Assembly: GCF_943169635.2 (NCBI RefSeq)
Contig: NZ_OW968186.1
Span: forward strand, 620,001-684,000
Length of the DNA stretch: 64,000 nt
Origin: Fenollaria sporofastidiosus
Lineage (GTDB): Bacteria > Bacillota > Clostridia > Tissierellales > Peptoniphilaceae
Direction: 5' to 3'
Below are positions 52,759 through 60,286 of the stretch, piece by piece (position 1 is the stretch's first letter; every line of letters begins with the position of its first letter). Under the pieces are notes generated by a model that was given only the letters and a program-made list of their open reading frames with translations, was not told where the DNA came from and searched no databases. A program made the translations under genes and the position numbers.

Positions 52759-52801
52759 GTAGTTAGAATACCCCCAGTTAGACTGGGGGTATTCTAACTA
52801 C
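52759..52801. repeat. Perfect 19-bp inverted repeat
   Basis: Left arm GTAGTTAGAATACCCCCAG (52759-52777), spacer TTAGA, right arm CTGGGGGTATTCTAACTAC (52783-52801). It lies exactly between the terminator repeat and the start of the relaxase-leader relic. Confidence 0.85.
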
Positions 52802-53010
52802 AAAGAAATCGGATAAAAAGCAATCCGATTTTTTTAGGAAGTCTTTATCATCGCCACCATATCCATATCAGAAAAGAGGATTAACACAGGTAAATAAGAA
52901 AGAGTTAGAGGTATAAAATTCGAATAAAATTAAAATAATAGTATGATACTAAACGAATTTTTGAGTGAAGAAATATGAATAAATATTGCGTGCATGGTGA
53001 AAAATTAATA

Positions 53011-53039
53011 TTGACATTTTGTATATAAAGACATATAAT
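53011..53039 (+). promoter_or_regulatory. Promoter of relic cargo genes
   Basis: TTGACA (53011-53016), 17-base spacer, TATAAT (53034-53039): a full consensus promoter about 70 bases before the first cargo gene. Confidence 0.75.
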
Positions 53040-53109
53040 TTATACGTAATTTTGTGCTTAAAATTAGATATACGTTAGTATCATTATTGTACTTTAAGGA
53101 CGGTTGATT

Positions 53110-53553
53110 TTGGAGAAAATATATAGAAGAAGCCTAGTTGCGTTTATTTATAATTTAATAATAATGATTTTTGGAGCGCTTGTTGCATTTTTAATTTCCG
53201 GAGTAATTGGAGGATATAAAGTTGCAATTATTATATCATCTATCATCATTATTTTGGTTGTAATAAGTATATTTAGGCAATTGAGAACTAAAATAATTAT
53301 AAATGGAAATGATTTATCGATAAACGATGGGAAAAAGGAATTTAACTATAATCTAAATGAAGTTCATATTTCTTCAGAACAAAGAAACAATGACTCGTTT
53401 TTCTTATATATTTATACAGAAGATGGTAATAAGGAAATGTTTGATTTATCTTCGCTAGGAAAAAGAAAATATAATGAACTTATTGAAGATTTAGGAGTGG
53501 TTGGAGTAAAAAGCAAAACAATTAAATTAAATGATGTTAATAAAAATAATTAA
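53110..53553 (+). CDS. Membrane protein, unknown (cargo of relic)
   Basis: 147 residues from TTG 53110, nine bases after AAGGA; TTG 53104 is the alternative. Two hydrophobic segments (about 12-32 and 36-55) precede a soluble part with alternating strands (KIIINGNDLSIND, FFLYIYTEDG, EMFDLSSLG) that looks like a bacterial PH-type domain. Family not recognised. Probably co-transcribed with the next gene, which starts 14 bases after its stop. AT-rich like the region-1 elements. Confidence 0.55.
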   Translation: MEKIYRRSLVAFIYNLIIMIFGALVAFLISGVIGGYKVAIIISSIIIILVVISIFRQLRTKIIINGNDLSINDGKKEFNYNLNEVHISSEQRNNDSFFLYIYTEDGNKEMFDLSSLGKRKYNELIEDLGVVGVKSKTIKLNDVNKNN

Positions 53554-53567
53554 AAAGGAGAATGAAA

Positions 53568-54011
53568 ATGGAGAAGTATTTAGAAGCATTTTTTTCAATG
53601 GGAGTATATGCCTATGTTGTGATTGCAATTTTTATATTAGCGGCTGTTTTTTCGTTTGTGTCAATTAAAATGAACAAAAATGCCTTGACTAAATGGTTAG
53701 CTGTACATCCTAATGCGGTGAAAATTGAGCTTTCTTCCGGAAATAATGTAATCACTCAAAAACAATTATATGCTAGAGTAATCAGTGGTGAAGCTGCTAT
53801 TTTTAATGAAAAAGCAAAATATATAGTTTGTGCAGATCCAGGAGATATTGTTTTAGAAGTAACTTACACATATACTAGACCTGGAGTGTTATATAAAAAC
53901 GTTACTACAACATGGGGACCTGCAAAAGTGGAGCTTAATGTTGAAAGAGGAAAAGACTATTTACTAAGTTTTGATAAGAAAGAAGAGCAATTTAAGTTAT
54001 CTAGTAAATAA
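53568..54011 (+). CDS. Membrane-anchored protein, unknown (cargo of relic)
   Basis: 147 residues from ATG 53568, seven bases after AAGGAG; ATG 53562 is too close. One N-terminal membrane segment (about 12-34), then a soluble beta-rich domain (KIELSSGNNVITQKQLYARV, DIVLEVTYTYTRPGV, KVELNVERGKDYLLSFD). Not recognised. Second gene of the preserved cargo pair; the two may act together at the membrane. Confidence 0.55.
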   Translation: MEKYLEAFFSMGVYAYVVIAIFILAAVFSFVSIKMNKNALTKWLAVHPNAVKIELSSGNNVITQKQLYARVISGEAAIFNEKAKYIVCADPGDIVLEVTYTYTRPGVLYKNVTTTWGPAKVELNVERGKDYLLSFDKKEEQFKLSSK

Positions 54012-54103
54012 TTATTTGATTGACTTGAGTTGAAGAAATAGCTATCGTTCAAAAATTTTGTATTAAAGATAGTTATTATTTAATATTATGTATCGGTTTA
54101 ATT

Positions 54104-54134
54104 AACAGCAAATCAAACAGGTTTGCTGTTTTTT
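54104..54134 (+). terminator. Slot hairpin 6 (AACAGCAAA variant)
   Basis: AACAGCAAA (54104-54112) pairs with TTTGCTGTT (54122-54130), then Ts. Relative to the other five hairpins one base has changed on both arms (T to C and A to G), so pairing is kept. Confidence 0.75.
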
Positions 54135-54195
54135 GCTGTTCAAAATAAGGCGTCAATAAATAAGAAAAGGTACTTGACAAAACGCTTCATGGGGA

Positions 54196-54519
54196 GAGTT
54201 TCCAGACGTTGAGGGCTGTCATGCGCAAGGCGACACTATAGATGAAATTATTGAAGATGCTACTTTAGCTCTAGAGCTTCACTTATCCGAAATGCTTAAA
54301 GATGGCGAAAAGCTTAATCCGCCAAGTGACATTAAGTCTATAAAGACAGACAAGAACTCTTTTGTGAGCATAATTAGAGCAGATGTTAACCTTAACAAAG
54401 GTAATAAATCTGTTAGAAAAACACTTACCATCCCATCATGGTTAAATGACAGAGCAGTTGAGATGAATATCAACTTTTCAAAAACTTTGCAGGAGGCGTT
54501 GGCTAGAAAGATTATATAA
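54196..54519 (+). pseudogene. HicB family antitoxin, 5'-truncated
   Basis: The frame from 54196 reads EFPDVEGCHAQGDTIDEIIE and ALELHLSEML, the core of HicB partial-RNase-H antitoxins, then a ribbon-helix-helix-like end TLTIPSWLNDRAVEMNINFS. The N-terminal ~25 residues are missing and replaced by the element end. An ATG at 54292 could start only the C-terminal part. No hicA toxin gene is adjacent. Confidence 0.75.
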
Positions 54520-54545
54520 GAGACCTTAAGTGGTCTCTTTTTATT
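54511..54545 (+). terminator. Terminator of hicB remnant, 35-bp repeat right copy
   Basis: GAGACC-ttaagt-GGTCTC stem with Ts. Matches 52724-52758 with one mismatch. Bases 54546-54620 show nothing else. Confidence 0.75.
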
Positions 54546-54620
54546 TATTTCTATATATGGGCAATAGTGTAAATATATTTGATTAATTTCGTGTAAAATC
54601 AATTATCTGCTTAAAAACTA

Positions 54621-54670
54621 TTGACCTTTACTAGTTAGCGTTGTATAATCTACTTGTTAGCATAGACTAA
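54621..54670 (+). promoter_or_regulatory. feo promoter with TTAG-N6-CTAA operator
   Basis: TTGACC (54621-54626), 17-base spacer, TATAAT (54644-54649), and TTAGCATAGACTAA (54657-54670) over the expected start point. A GTTAGCG in the spacer may be a half site. Position is suited to repression by a DtxR/MntR-type metal regulator, an inference. Confidence 0.65.
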
Positions 54671-54673
54671 TAA

Positions 54674-56144
54674 TATCATTTTCAAAAAGAAGATGACGAT
54701 TCTGAATCGATCATCACTAGTGAAAGATACAAAAACATCCAAAAGGATATGAAGGGAATCATGAAGAAGTCTTCTGAAAAGAAGCTTAGCTTCTCTGATA
54801 AAGTTGACAGAGTTGTTACAAACAGATTCCTAGCTATCCCTATATTCTTAGCTATTATGTGGTTTATATATTATGTATCAATCTCTACTTTAGGAGATTA
54901 CTGCATAGGCTTTATTGAACAAACTTTTGAAAAACTTGGCGAGATCATAACTACTAAGCTACCTGAACTAGGTGCTTCTGAAGTTGTTACATCGCTTGTA
55001 AATGATGGTATCGTCCAACCTATAGGTTCGATATTCACATTCGTTCCACAATTAATGCTACTTTTCTTCTTCCTATCTTTACTAGAAGACTCAGGATACA
55101 TGGCGAGAGTTGCATTTATCATGGACAAGTTATTTAGAAAGTTCGGACTATCCGGTAAAAGTTTCATACCTATGCTTATAGGTACGCTCTGTTCATTCCC
55201 TGGCGTTATGGCTACAAGAACTATTGAGTCTGACGCAGACAGACGTATGACTATATTACTAACACCGTTTATACCATGCGGAGCTAAACTTCCTATCTTT
55301 GCCATGTTTATATCCCTAATATTCAATGGTACCCCTTGGATAGCTCCAATGATATATCTAATTTCTATCGCTGTTGTAATTATAGCCGGCATAATATTGA
55401 AGCGTACTAATAGATTTTAAGGGCCCTGCTCCTTTCGTTATGGAACTTCCTCCATATAGAGTTCCAACACTAAAGAATGTTATTATTCACATGTGGAAAA
55501 AGGGTAGAAGCTTTATCATCAAAGCGGGAACAGTTATCTTACTTGCTTGCTTAACACTTTGGTTCTTACAAAGTTTCAACTTCTCTCTTGAGTTCTTAGG
55601 TGACTCTATCGAAGACTCAATGCTTGTGAAGATTGGTAGCGTGTTAAGATATGTATTCGTTCCACTTGGCTTTGGCGATTCGTGGGCACCTGCTGTTGCA
55701 TCTATAACAGGCCTTGTTGCTAAGGAAGTTGTAGTTGCTACGTTTGCAACAGTTGGTTCTAAGGCACCTATCTACTTCAGCTACGTTAGCGCTTTTGCAT
55801 TCATAATATTCACTATGTTTGCAGCTCCTTGTTTTGCAGCTATCGGCGCGATGAAGAGAGAGCTTGGTAACACTAAAGACACATTATTTACAGCAGGCTT
55901 CCAAACAGGTCTTGCTTATGTCTTAGCTCTAATTGTTAACCAAGTTGGAAACTTGATCTTCCGCGGTACTAAGTTTACTGAAAAAGTAATGCTTGACTAC
56001 GGTGCCGCTGAAGAAGCCTCAGAAGCAATCGACGTTAAGGGTAACCTAATTATATATGTTCTAATTGCTCTAGTAGTAATTGCCGTTGTTGGTGCACTTA
56101 TTGCAAGAATTCAGCAAAGACAAAAATATAAGAAGGTGATATAA
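54674..56144 (+). pseudogene. feoB: FeoB ferrous iron transporter, G domain lost and frameshifted
   Basis: The frame is open from 54674, but the intact N-terminal GTPase domain (G1-G4 motifs) is absent. Sequence begins at the linker (EDDDSESIITSERYKNIQKD) right behind the promoter. Then the membrane domain SDKVDRVVTNRFLAIPIFLA, the GSIFTFVPQLMLLFFFLSLL gate and PCGAKLPIF. After KRTNRF one extra T in a TTTT run (near 55417-55420) makes a stop. The second half continues from MELPPYRVPTLKNV (55440-56144) with LVAKEVVVATFATVG and the second gate. Two independent lesions argue for a dead gene; separately translated halves are the alternative. Confidence 0.85.
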
Positions 56145-56356
56145 TGAGTCCCATCGATATAGCTATAGTTGTTCTTGTTTTAATATTTGTATTTTTTGGT
56201 ATAAAGAAGACAGTATACTCAATAAAGAATGGCAAGTGTGCTTGCTGCTCTGAAAAGTGCGAGTGCAACAAGAAGAACGCAGAGCTTCAAAAGGCTACGA
56301 AGAGTGGCTTAAGAAGAAAAACGAGAAAAAAGAAGCTAATTAAATACTATAGATGA
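56144..56356 (+). CDS. FeoB-associated Cys-rich membrane protein
   Basis: 70 residues, ATG 56144 overlapping the feoB stop (TAATG). One membrane segment (about 6-22) and a Cys cluster CACCSEKCECNKK, matching the FeoB-associated Cys-rich family (PF12669). It is thought to assist iron uptake in Firmicutes. The reading frame is intact even though its feoB partner is broken. Confidence 0.8.
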   Translation: MSPIDIAIVVLVLIFVFFGIKKTVYSIKNGKCACCSEKCECNKKNAELQKATKSGLRRKTRKKKLIKYYR

Positions 56357-56382
56357 AGAGCCGGTTCGTGCCGGCTTTCTTC
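56355..56382 (+). terminator. Terminator of feo operon
   Basis: GAAGAGCCGG pairs with CCGGCTTTCTTC across a short loop (56355-56382). Confidence 0.65.
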
Positions 56383-56440
56383 ATATAATCATTTTGTTAT
56401 TCGGCCGTATATAAAATTTATATTGAAAGAGGGAAAGATA

Positions 56441-56920
56441 ATGAAGAAAGAAGTATTACAAGCATTAAACGATCAAATTAACTTTGAGTTATACTCAGGT
56501 TACATTTATCTAAACCTTTCCATCGCTATGGAAAGAGAAAACTACAAAGGCTATGCAAAGTGGCTTGCTAATCACTACAAAGAAGAATTAGCTCACGCTG
56601 ATCAATTCATCGAGTTTATTCAAAAACGTGATGCTAAGCCAGAACTTATGCCTATCGAGATGAAAGATTTCACGGTTAAAGAACCTCTAGAAGTAGCAAA
56701 GATCATCTTAGATCATGAAAAGAAAGTAACTGAAAAGATTTACAAGATTCATGACATCGCTAAGAAGAACGATGACTACGCAACAGAAATCTTTATGCAT
56801 CAATTTATAAGCGAACAAATCGAGGAAGAAGAACTTGCTCTAGATATCGTAGATAACTTCACACTTGCTGGAGATAACATCGCAGCAAAGATTACTATAG
56901 ATAGAGAACTAGGCGCATAA
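56441..56920 (+). CDS. ftn: Ferritin (non-heme, FtnA type)
   Basis: 159 residues from ATG 56441 after AGAGGGA; the upstream ATG 56423 has no ribosome site. Four-helix ferritin with ferroxidase-centre residues in NFELYSGYIYLNLS (Glu and Tyr), KEELAHADQF (Glu-x2-His) and ISEQIEEEEL. Stores iron as ferrihydrite in a 24-mer in the cytosol. Sits directly after the feo genes with its own ribosome site, and a GC-rich terminator follows. Confidence 0.92.
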   Translation: MKKEVLQALNDQINFELYSGYIYLNLSIAMERENYKGYAKWLANHYKEELAHADQFIEFIQKRDAKPELMPIEMKDFTVKEPLEVAKIILDHEKKVTEKIYKIHDIAKKNDDYATEIFMHQFISEQIEEEELALDIVDNFTLAGDNIAAKITIDRELGA

Positions 56921-56949
56921 TAGTTTTATTTATACGGCTTGGATATATC

Positions 56950-56976
56950 GGGGGGACTTAATGTCCCTCCATTTTT
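56950..56976 (+). terminator. Terminator after ferritin
   Basis: GGGGGGAC (56950-56957) pairs with GTCCCTCC (56963-56970), followed by Ts. Confidence 0.75.
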
Positions 56977-57000
56977 AAATGAGAATTTCTTGTAAAGTTA

Positions 57001-57029
57001 TTGCAAAATAATTGTCTTCGCGGTATAAT
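57001..57029 (+). promoter_or_regulatory. Promoter of C1 peptidase pair
   Basis: TTGCAA (57001-57006), 17-base spacer, TATAAT (57024-57029), about 45 bases before the first peptidase start. Confidence 0.65.
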
Positions 57030-57073
57030 TGTTACGAGAGATGAAATATTTATTATATATAAAGGAGGACAAT

Positions 57074-58384
57074 ATGCAAAAATCAATTACTAAAGATGTG
57101 CTTATGAAGTTTAAAAAGTCTTACGACGAAGGCTTCAGCAAGGCAGCACAAAATATGATAGCATCTGCTGGTATCTTAGACGCTTCCATAAACTTTACGA
57201 AGCTTAACAAGAACCCAGATGTCTTCAAGAAAACTGTCAAGATCGGCAAGATGACTAATCAAAGACAATCCGGTAGATGCTGGATGTTTGCAGGACTTAA
57301 CACTGTTAGAGTTAATCTAATGAAAAAGTTTAAGCTTGGCGACATCGAGTTTTCACACAAGTACCTATACTTCTACGACAAGCTTGAAAGAGCTAATCAA
57401 TACCTTGAAGATGTTATAGCGCTTAAGGATAAGGACCTTGACGACAGACTAACAAGAGACGTTGTCTTCTATGCAGCAGACGACGGAGCTTGGTGGACAA
57501 CATTCTCTAGACTAATCACTAAGTATGGTATAGTACCTGAGTATGCTTATCCAGACACAGCCGATGTTATGAGAACTGACAGCCTAATCTACGTACTTGA
57601 CAAGAGACTTAAGATCGCTGCAAAAGACATTAGAAAGGCAAAAACTGATGAGGCCATAGACGAGATTAAAGAAAAGGCACTTAAAGATGTCTACAAGATC
57701 ACAGCTATCTCACTAGGTGTGCCTCCAAAGAGATTCGACCTTATCTTAAGGGACAAAGACGACGAACTTATCGAGAGAAGAAACATCACAGCCATCGACT
57801 TCTACAGAGAATTCATCGCTGACGATTTAAGTGAATACGTTGAGCTAGGCAACTACCCAGGCAAGGGCAAGGAAGAAAACAAAGTTTATGAAAGAGACTT
57901 CATTCAACAAAGACTTGGCGGCTCACTTAAGTATCTAAACGTTTCTATGCAAAGAATGAAGGACATAGTCATCTCCATGATTGATGATGACGAAGTTGTA
58001 TGGTTTGCATGCGACGTAGGTAAGGACTCTTCAGTATCACGTGACGGAGCAGGAACAGGCCACCTAGTATACAATCTACTTGATAGAGACAGCTTATTTA
58101 ACATAGATACAAAGCAAACAAAGGTAGAACGTATGGAAACTTGCGAGTCTAATGCAACTCACGCCATGGTCATAGTTGGCTACGACAGAACTGACGATGG
58201 ACTTAAGTTCAAAGTTGAAAACTCTTGGGGCGAAAAGGCAGGCGTCAGAGGCTACTTAGTTATGGACGAAGAGTGGTTCGATAACTACGGCTTCGAGATC
58301 ATTCCTAAGAAGAAGTACCTAAATGAGGAAGAGCTAAAAGCGCTTGACGAAGAGCCAATAAAGCTAATGCCATGGGAGCTATAG
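57074..58384 (+). CDS. pepC: C1-family aminopeptidase (PepC/bleomycin hydrolase type), 1
   Basis: 436 residues from ATG 57074 after AAAGGAGG; an earlier in-frame start at 57029 overlaps the promoter. Papain-type catalytic residues: Cys in NQRQSGRCWMFAGLN (about residues 65-79), His in NATHAMVIVGYD (near 360) and Asn in VENSWG (near 381). PepC/bleomycin hydrolase enzymes form cytosolic hexamers that trim amino acids from peptides. No signal peptide. Ends 10 bases before a second, related peptidase gene. Confidence 0.9.
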   Translation: MQKSITKDVLMKFKKSYDEGFSKAAQNMIASAGILDASINFTKLNKNPDVFKKTVKIGKMTNQRQSGRCWMFAGLNTVRVNLMKKFKLGDIEFSHKYLYFYDKLERANQYLEDVIALKDKDLDDRLTRDVVFYAADDGAWWTTFSRLITKYGIVPEYAYPDTADVMRTDSLIYVLDKRLKIAAKDIRKAKTDEAIDEIKEKALKDVYKITAISLGVPPKRFDLILRDKDDELIERRNITAIDFYREFIADDLSEYVELGNYPGKGKEENKVYERDFIQQRLGGSLKYLNVSMQRMKDIVISMIDDDEVVWFACDVGKDSSVSRDGAGTGHLVYNLLDRDSLFNIDTKQTKVERMETCESNATHAMVIVGYDRTDDGLKFKVENSWGEKAGVRGYLVMDEEWFDNYGFEIIPKKKYLNEEELKALDEEPIKLMPWEL

Positions 58385-58394
58385 GAGGTAGAAG

Positions 58395-59738
58395 ATGAGA
58401 CAATTAAGCACAGATAAATTAAATTTATTAGAACAAGAATTCTTGTCAGATAAGAAAAACATCGTTGCAATGAACGCAGCAGTACAAAGCGGCATTAGAA
58501 AAGTTGCAACAGACATTAACAAAGTTAAAGAAAACCCATATAAGTTCAACCTAGACATTGAAAACGGCGAAGTATGCAACCAAAAGGCATCAGGCAGATG
58601 CTGGATGTTTGCTTCACTAAACTTTATGAGAAACGTAATCATCAAAAAGTATAAATTAGAAAATTTCGAACTTTCACAAAGCTATCCATTCTTCTTTGAT
58701 AAACTAGAAAGAAGTAACTACTACTTCGAAACAGTTATTGAAAAGGCAGACGAGCCTATAGAAGACAGAGTTATGCAATACCTTATGGGCGACCCACTAT
58801 GTGACGGCGGCCAATGGGACATGTTCGTAAACATCGTTAATAAATACGGTCTAGTACCAAAGTACGTTTATCCAGAGTCAGTAGCTTCATCAAACACAAG
58901 AGAGCTTAATAAGTACCTATCCAAGATACTTAGAAAGAACACAGTTACACTTAGACAAGCAGTTAAAGAAGGTAAGAGCAAAGCTGAAGTAAACGCACTT
59001 AAAGAAGCTGCTCTACAAGACGTCTTTAACGTACTAACAGCAACACTAGGTAAGCTTCCAGAAACATTCGATTTCATAGCACACGACAAAGACCATAAAC
59101 TTATCGAAGAAAAGAACCTAACAGCACAATCCTTCTTCAAGAAGTATGTTGGACTTAAGCTTGATGACTTCGTTTCAATCACAAACGCGCCAACAAAAGA
59201 TAAACCATACAACAAGACATTCACAATCAAATACCTTGGCAATATCGTAGAAGGCAAAGAAGTTAAGCACCTTAACCTAAAAGTTGAAGACCTAAAGAAA
59301 GCCATCGTTAAGCAATTGCAAGACGGCATGCCAGTATGGTTCGGCTGCGATGTAGGTAAAGATATGTTCACAGGCGATAAAGACGACAAGAGAGCAACCC
59401 TTGCCAAAGGAGTCATCGATTACGAAACACTATTTGACCTAGACCTAACACTATCTAAGGAAGATGGCCTTAACTATGGCTACTCACTAATGACACACGC
59501 CATGACATTCACAGGCGTAGAAATGGAAGGCACTAAGCCAGTCAGATTCAAAGTCGAAAACTCATGGGGCGACGAATTCGGCTACAAAGGCCACTTCGTT
59601 ATGAGTGATGAGTGGTTCGACAACTTCGTCTACCAAGCCGTAGTTAATAAGAAGTACCTAAGCAAGAAAGAACAAGAAGATTATAATAAGAAAGCGGTAG
59701 TGTTGAAGCCTTGGGATCCAATGGGATCACTAGCATAG
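58395..59738 (+). CDS. pepC: C1-family aminopeptidase (PepC/bleomycin hydrolase type), 2
   Basis: 447 residues, ATG 58395 after TAGGAGGTAGAAG. Catalytic Cys in NQKASGRCWMFASLN (about 64-78), His in MTHAMTFTGVE (near 370) and Asn in VENSWGDEFG (near 391). Clearly paralogous to the upstream gene but diverged through most of its length (for example MGDPLCDGGQWDMF versus AADDGAWWTTF), so an old duplication with possible division of peptide specificity. Probably one transcript with the first copy. An R1-related repeat begins 11 bases after the stop. Confidence 0.9.
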   Translation: MRQLSTDKLNLLEQEFLSDKKNIVAMNAAVQSGIRKVATDINKVKENPYKFNLDIENGEVCNQKASGRCWMFASLNFMRNVIIKKYKLENFELSQSYPFFFDKLERSNYYFETVIEKADEPIEDRVMQYLMGDPLCDGGQWDMFVNIVNKYGLVPKYVYPESVASSNTRELNKYLSKILRKNTVTLRQAVKEGKSKAEVNALKEAALQDVFNVLTATLGKLPETFDFIAHDKDHKLIEEKNLTAQSFFKKYVGLKLDDFVSITNAPTKDKPYNKTFTIKYLGNIVEGKEVKHLNLKVEDLKKAIVKQLQDGMPVWFGCDVGKDMFTGDKDDKRATLAKGVIDYETLFDLDLTLSKEDGLNYGYSLMTHAMTFTGVEMEGTKPVRFKVENSWGDEFGYKGHFVMSDEWFDNFVYQAVVNKKYLSKKEQEDYNKKAVVLKPWDPMGSLA

Positions 59739-59749
59739 GATTTTGCGTT

Positions 59750-59855
59750 AAAATTGCATCTTGCGCTTGTTCCTTCCTTAGCAATGCTCGAGTACATTTG
59801 TACACTCCGCTTGCTTCGTCGGTCCACTTCGCGCAATATATCAATTTTTCCAGCA
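59750..59855 (+). repeat. R1-related structured repeat, copy e
   Basis: AAAATTG (59750-59756) pairs with CAATTTT (59842-59848). TTGCGC (59761-59766) pairs with GCGCAA (59831-59836). The apical stem is GTAC/GTAC with loop ATTT. The centre differs from copies a-d and shares GCTTGTTCCTTC and GCAATGCTCGA-type words with the R2-like element at 45210, so it looks like a hybrid. Confidence 0.6.
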
Positions 59856-60286
59856 AAATCAGTATTACGATTGTTCGTTGACACTATACAAATATCATCA
59901 GAGATCAAAGTTAATCTTTGGTCTCTTTTTATATGTGTCTGTGTGATCTAATACGGGCTGCGCCTTATCCAGCATAGCGTAAAGGTTCATGTCCATTTAT
60001 GGACAGGGTTCTTCTTCTCTTCGCATAGCGCAAAGGTTTTAGGACGTATAGTCTTAAGTTCTTCAATCAGTTTGCGATGGTACGTTGACACTATAAAAAA
60101 TAGCAAAAAATACCATTAGAGAGCAAATTGAGTTTTGCTCTCTTTTTGTATTTTAGCCACTTCAATGTTACAAGCGTGTTACATAACGCTTAAAAGCTTG
60201 ATTATTATTAGTAAGAGGTGTTATACTAGACTTAGGATAAAGATATATTCACATTTATAAAGGGGATAAAAAAGAAGGAGGACATT
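59856..60286 (+). other. Gene-free stretch: two terminators, repeats, promoter
   Basis: Contains a terminator GAGATCAAAG/CTTTGGTCTC with Ts (59901-59930), a GCATAGCG(T/C)AAAGGTT direct repeat at about 59978 and 60024, and a CATGTCCAT/ATGGACA hairpin between them. A second terminator is AGAGAGCAAA/TTTGCTCTCT with Ts (60118-60147). A promoter TTGATT-18-TATACT (60198-60227) precedes the surface-protein gene. CGATGGTACGTTGACACTAT-like words near 60080 recur with changes at 59875. No ORF I trust. Confidence 0.5.

Larger units (their letters stand above)
52802..54195 (+). mobile_element. Relic of an IME-like element (cargo slot with core scars)
   Basis: Contains the last part of the relaxase leader (52802-52877, matching 2440-2512, with the ATCCG hairpin). 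This is joined directly to the last 11 relaxase codons (52881-52916, LTQVNKKELEV). A promoter, two cargo genes, a slot hairpin (54104) and the element right end (AAAAGGTACTTGACAAAACGCT) next to a broken hicB follow. Recombinase, DUF3847, oriT core and relaxase body are gone. Confidence 0.75.

Noticed and set aside
55417..55440. Programmed +1 frameshift in feoB at TTT-TAA
   Set aside because: Possible in principle, but no SD-like stimulator was seen and the GTPase domain is also missing, so decay is the simpler reading.
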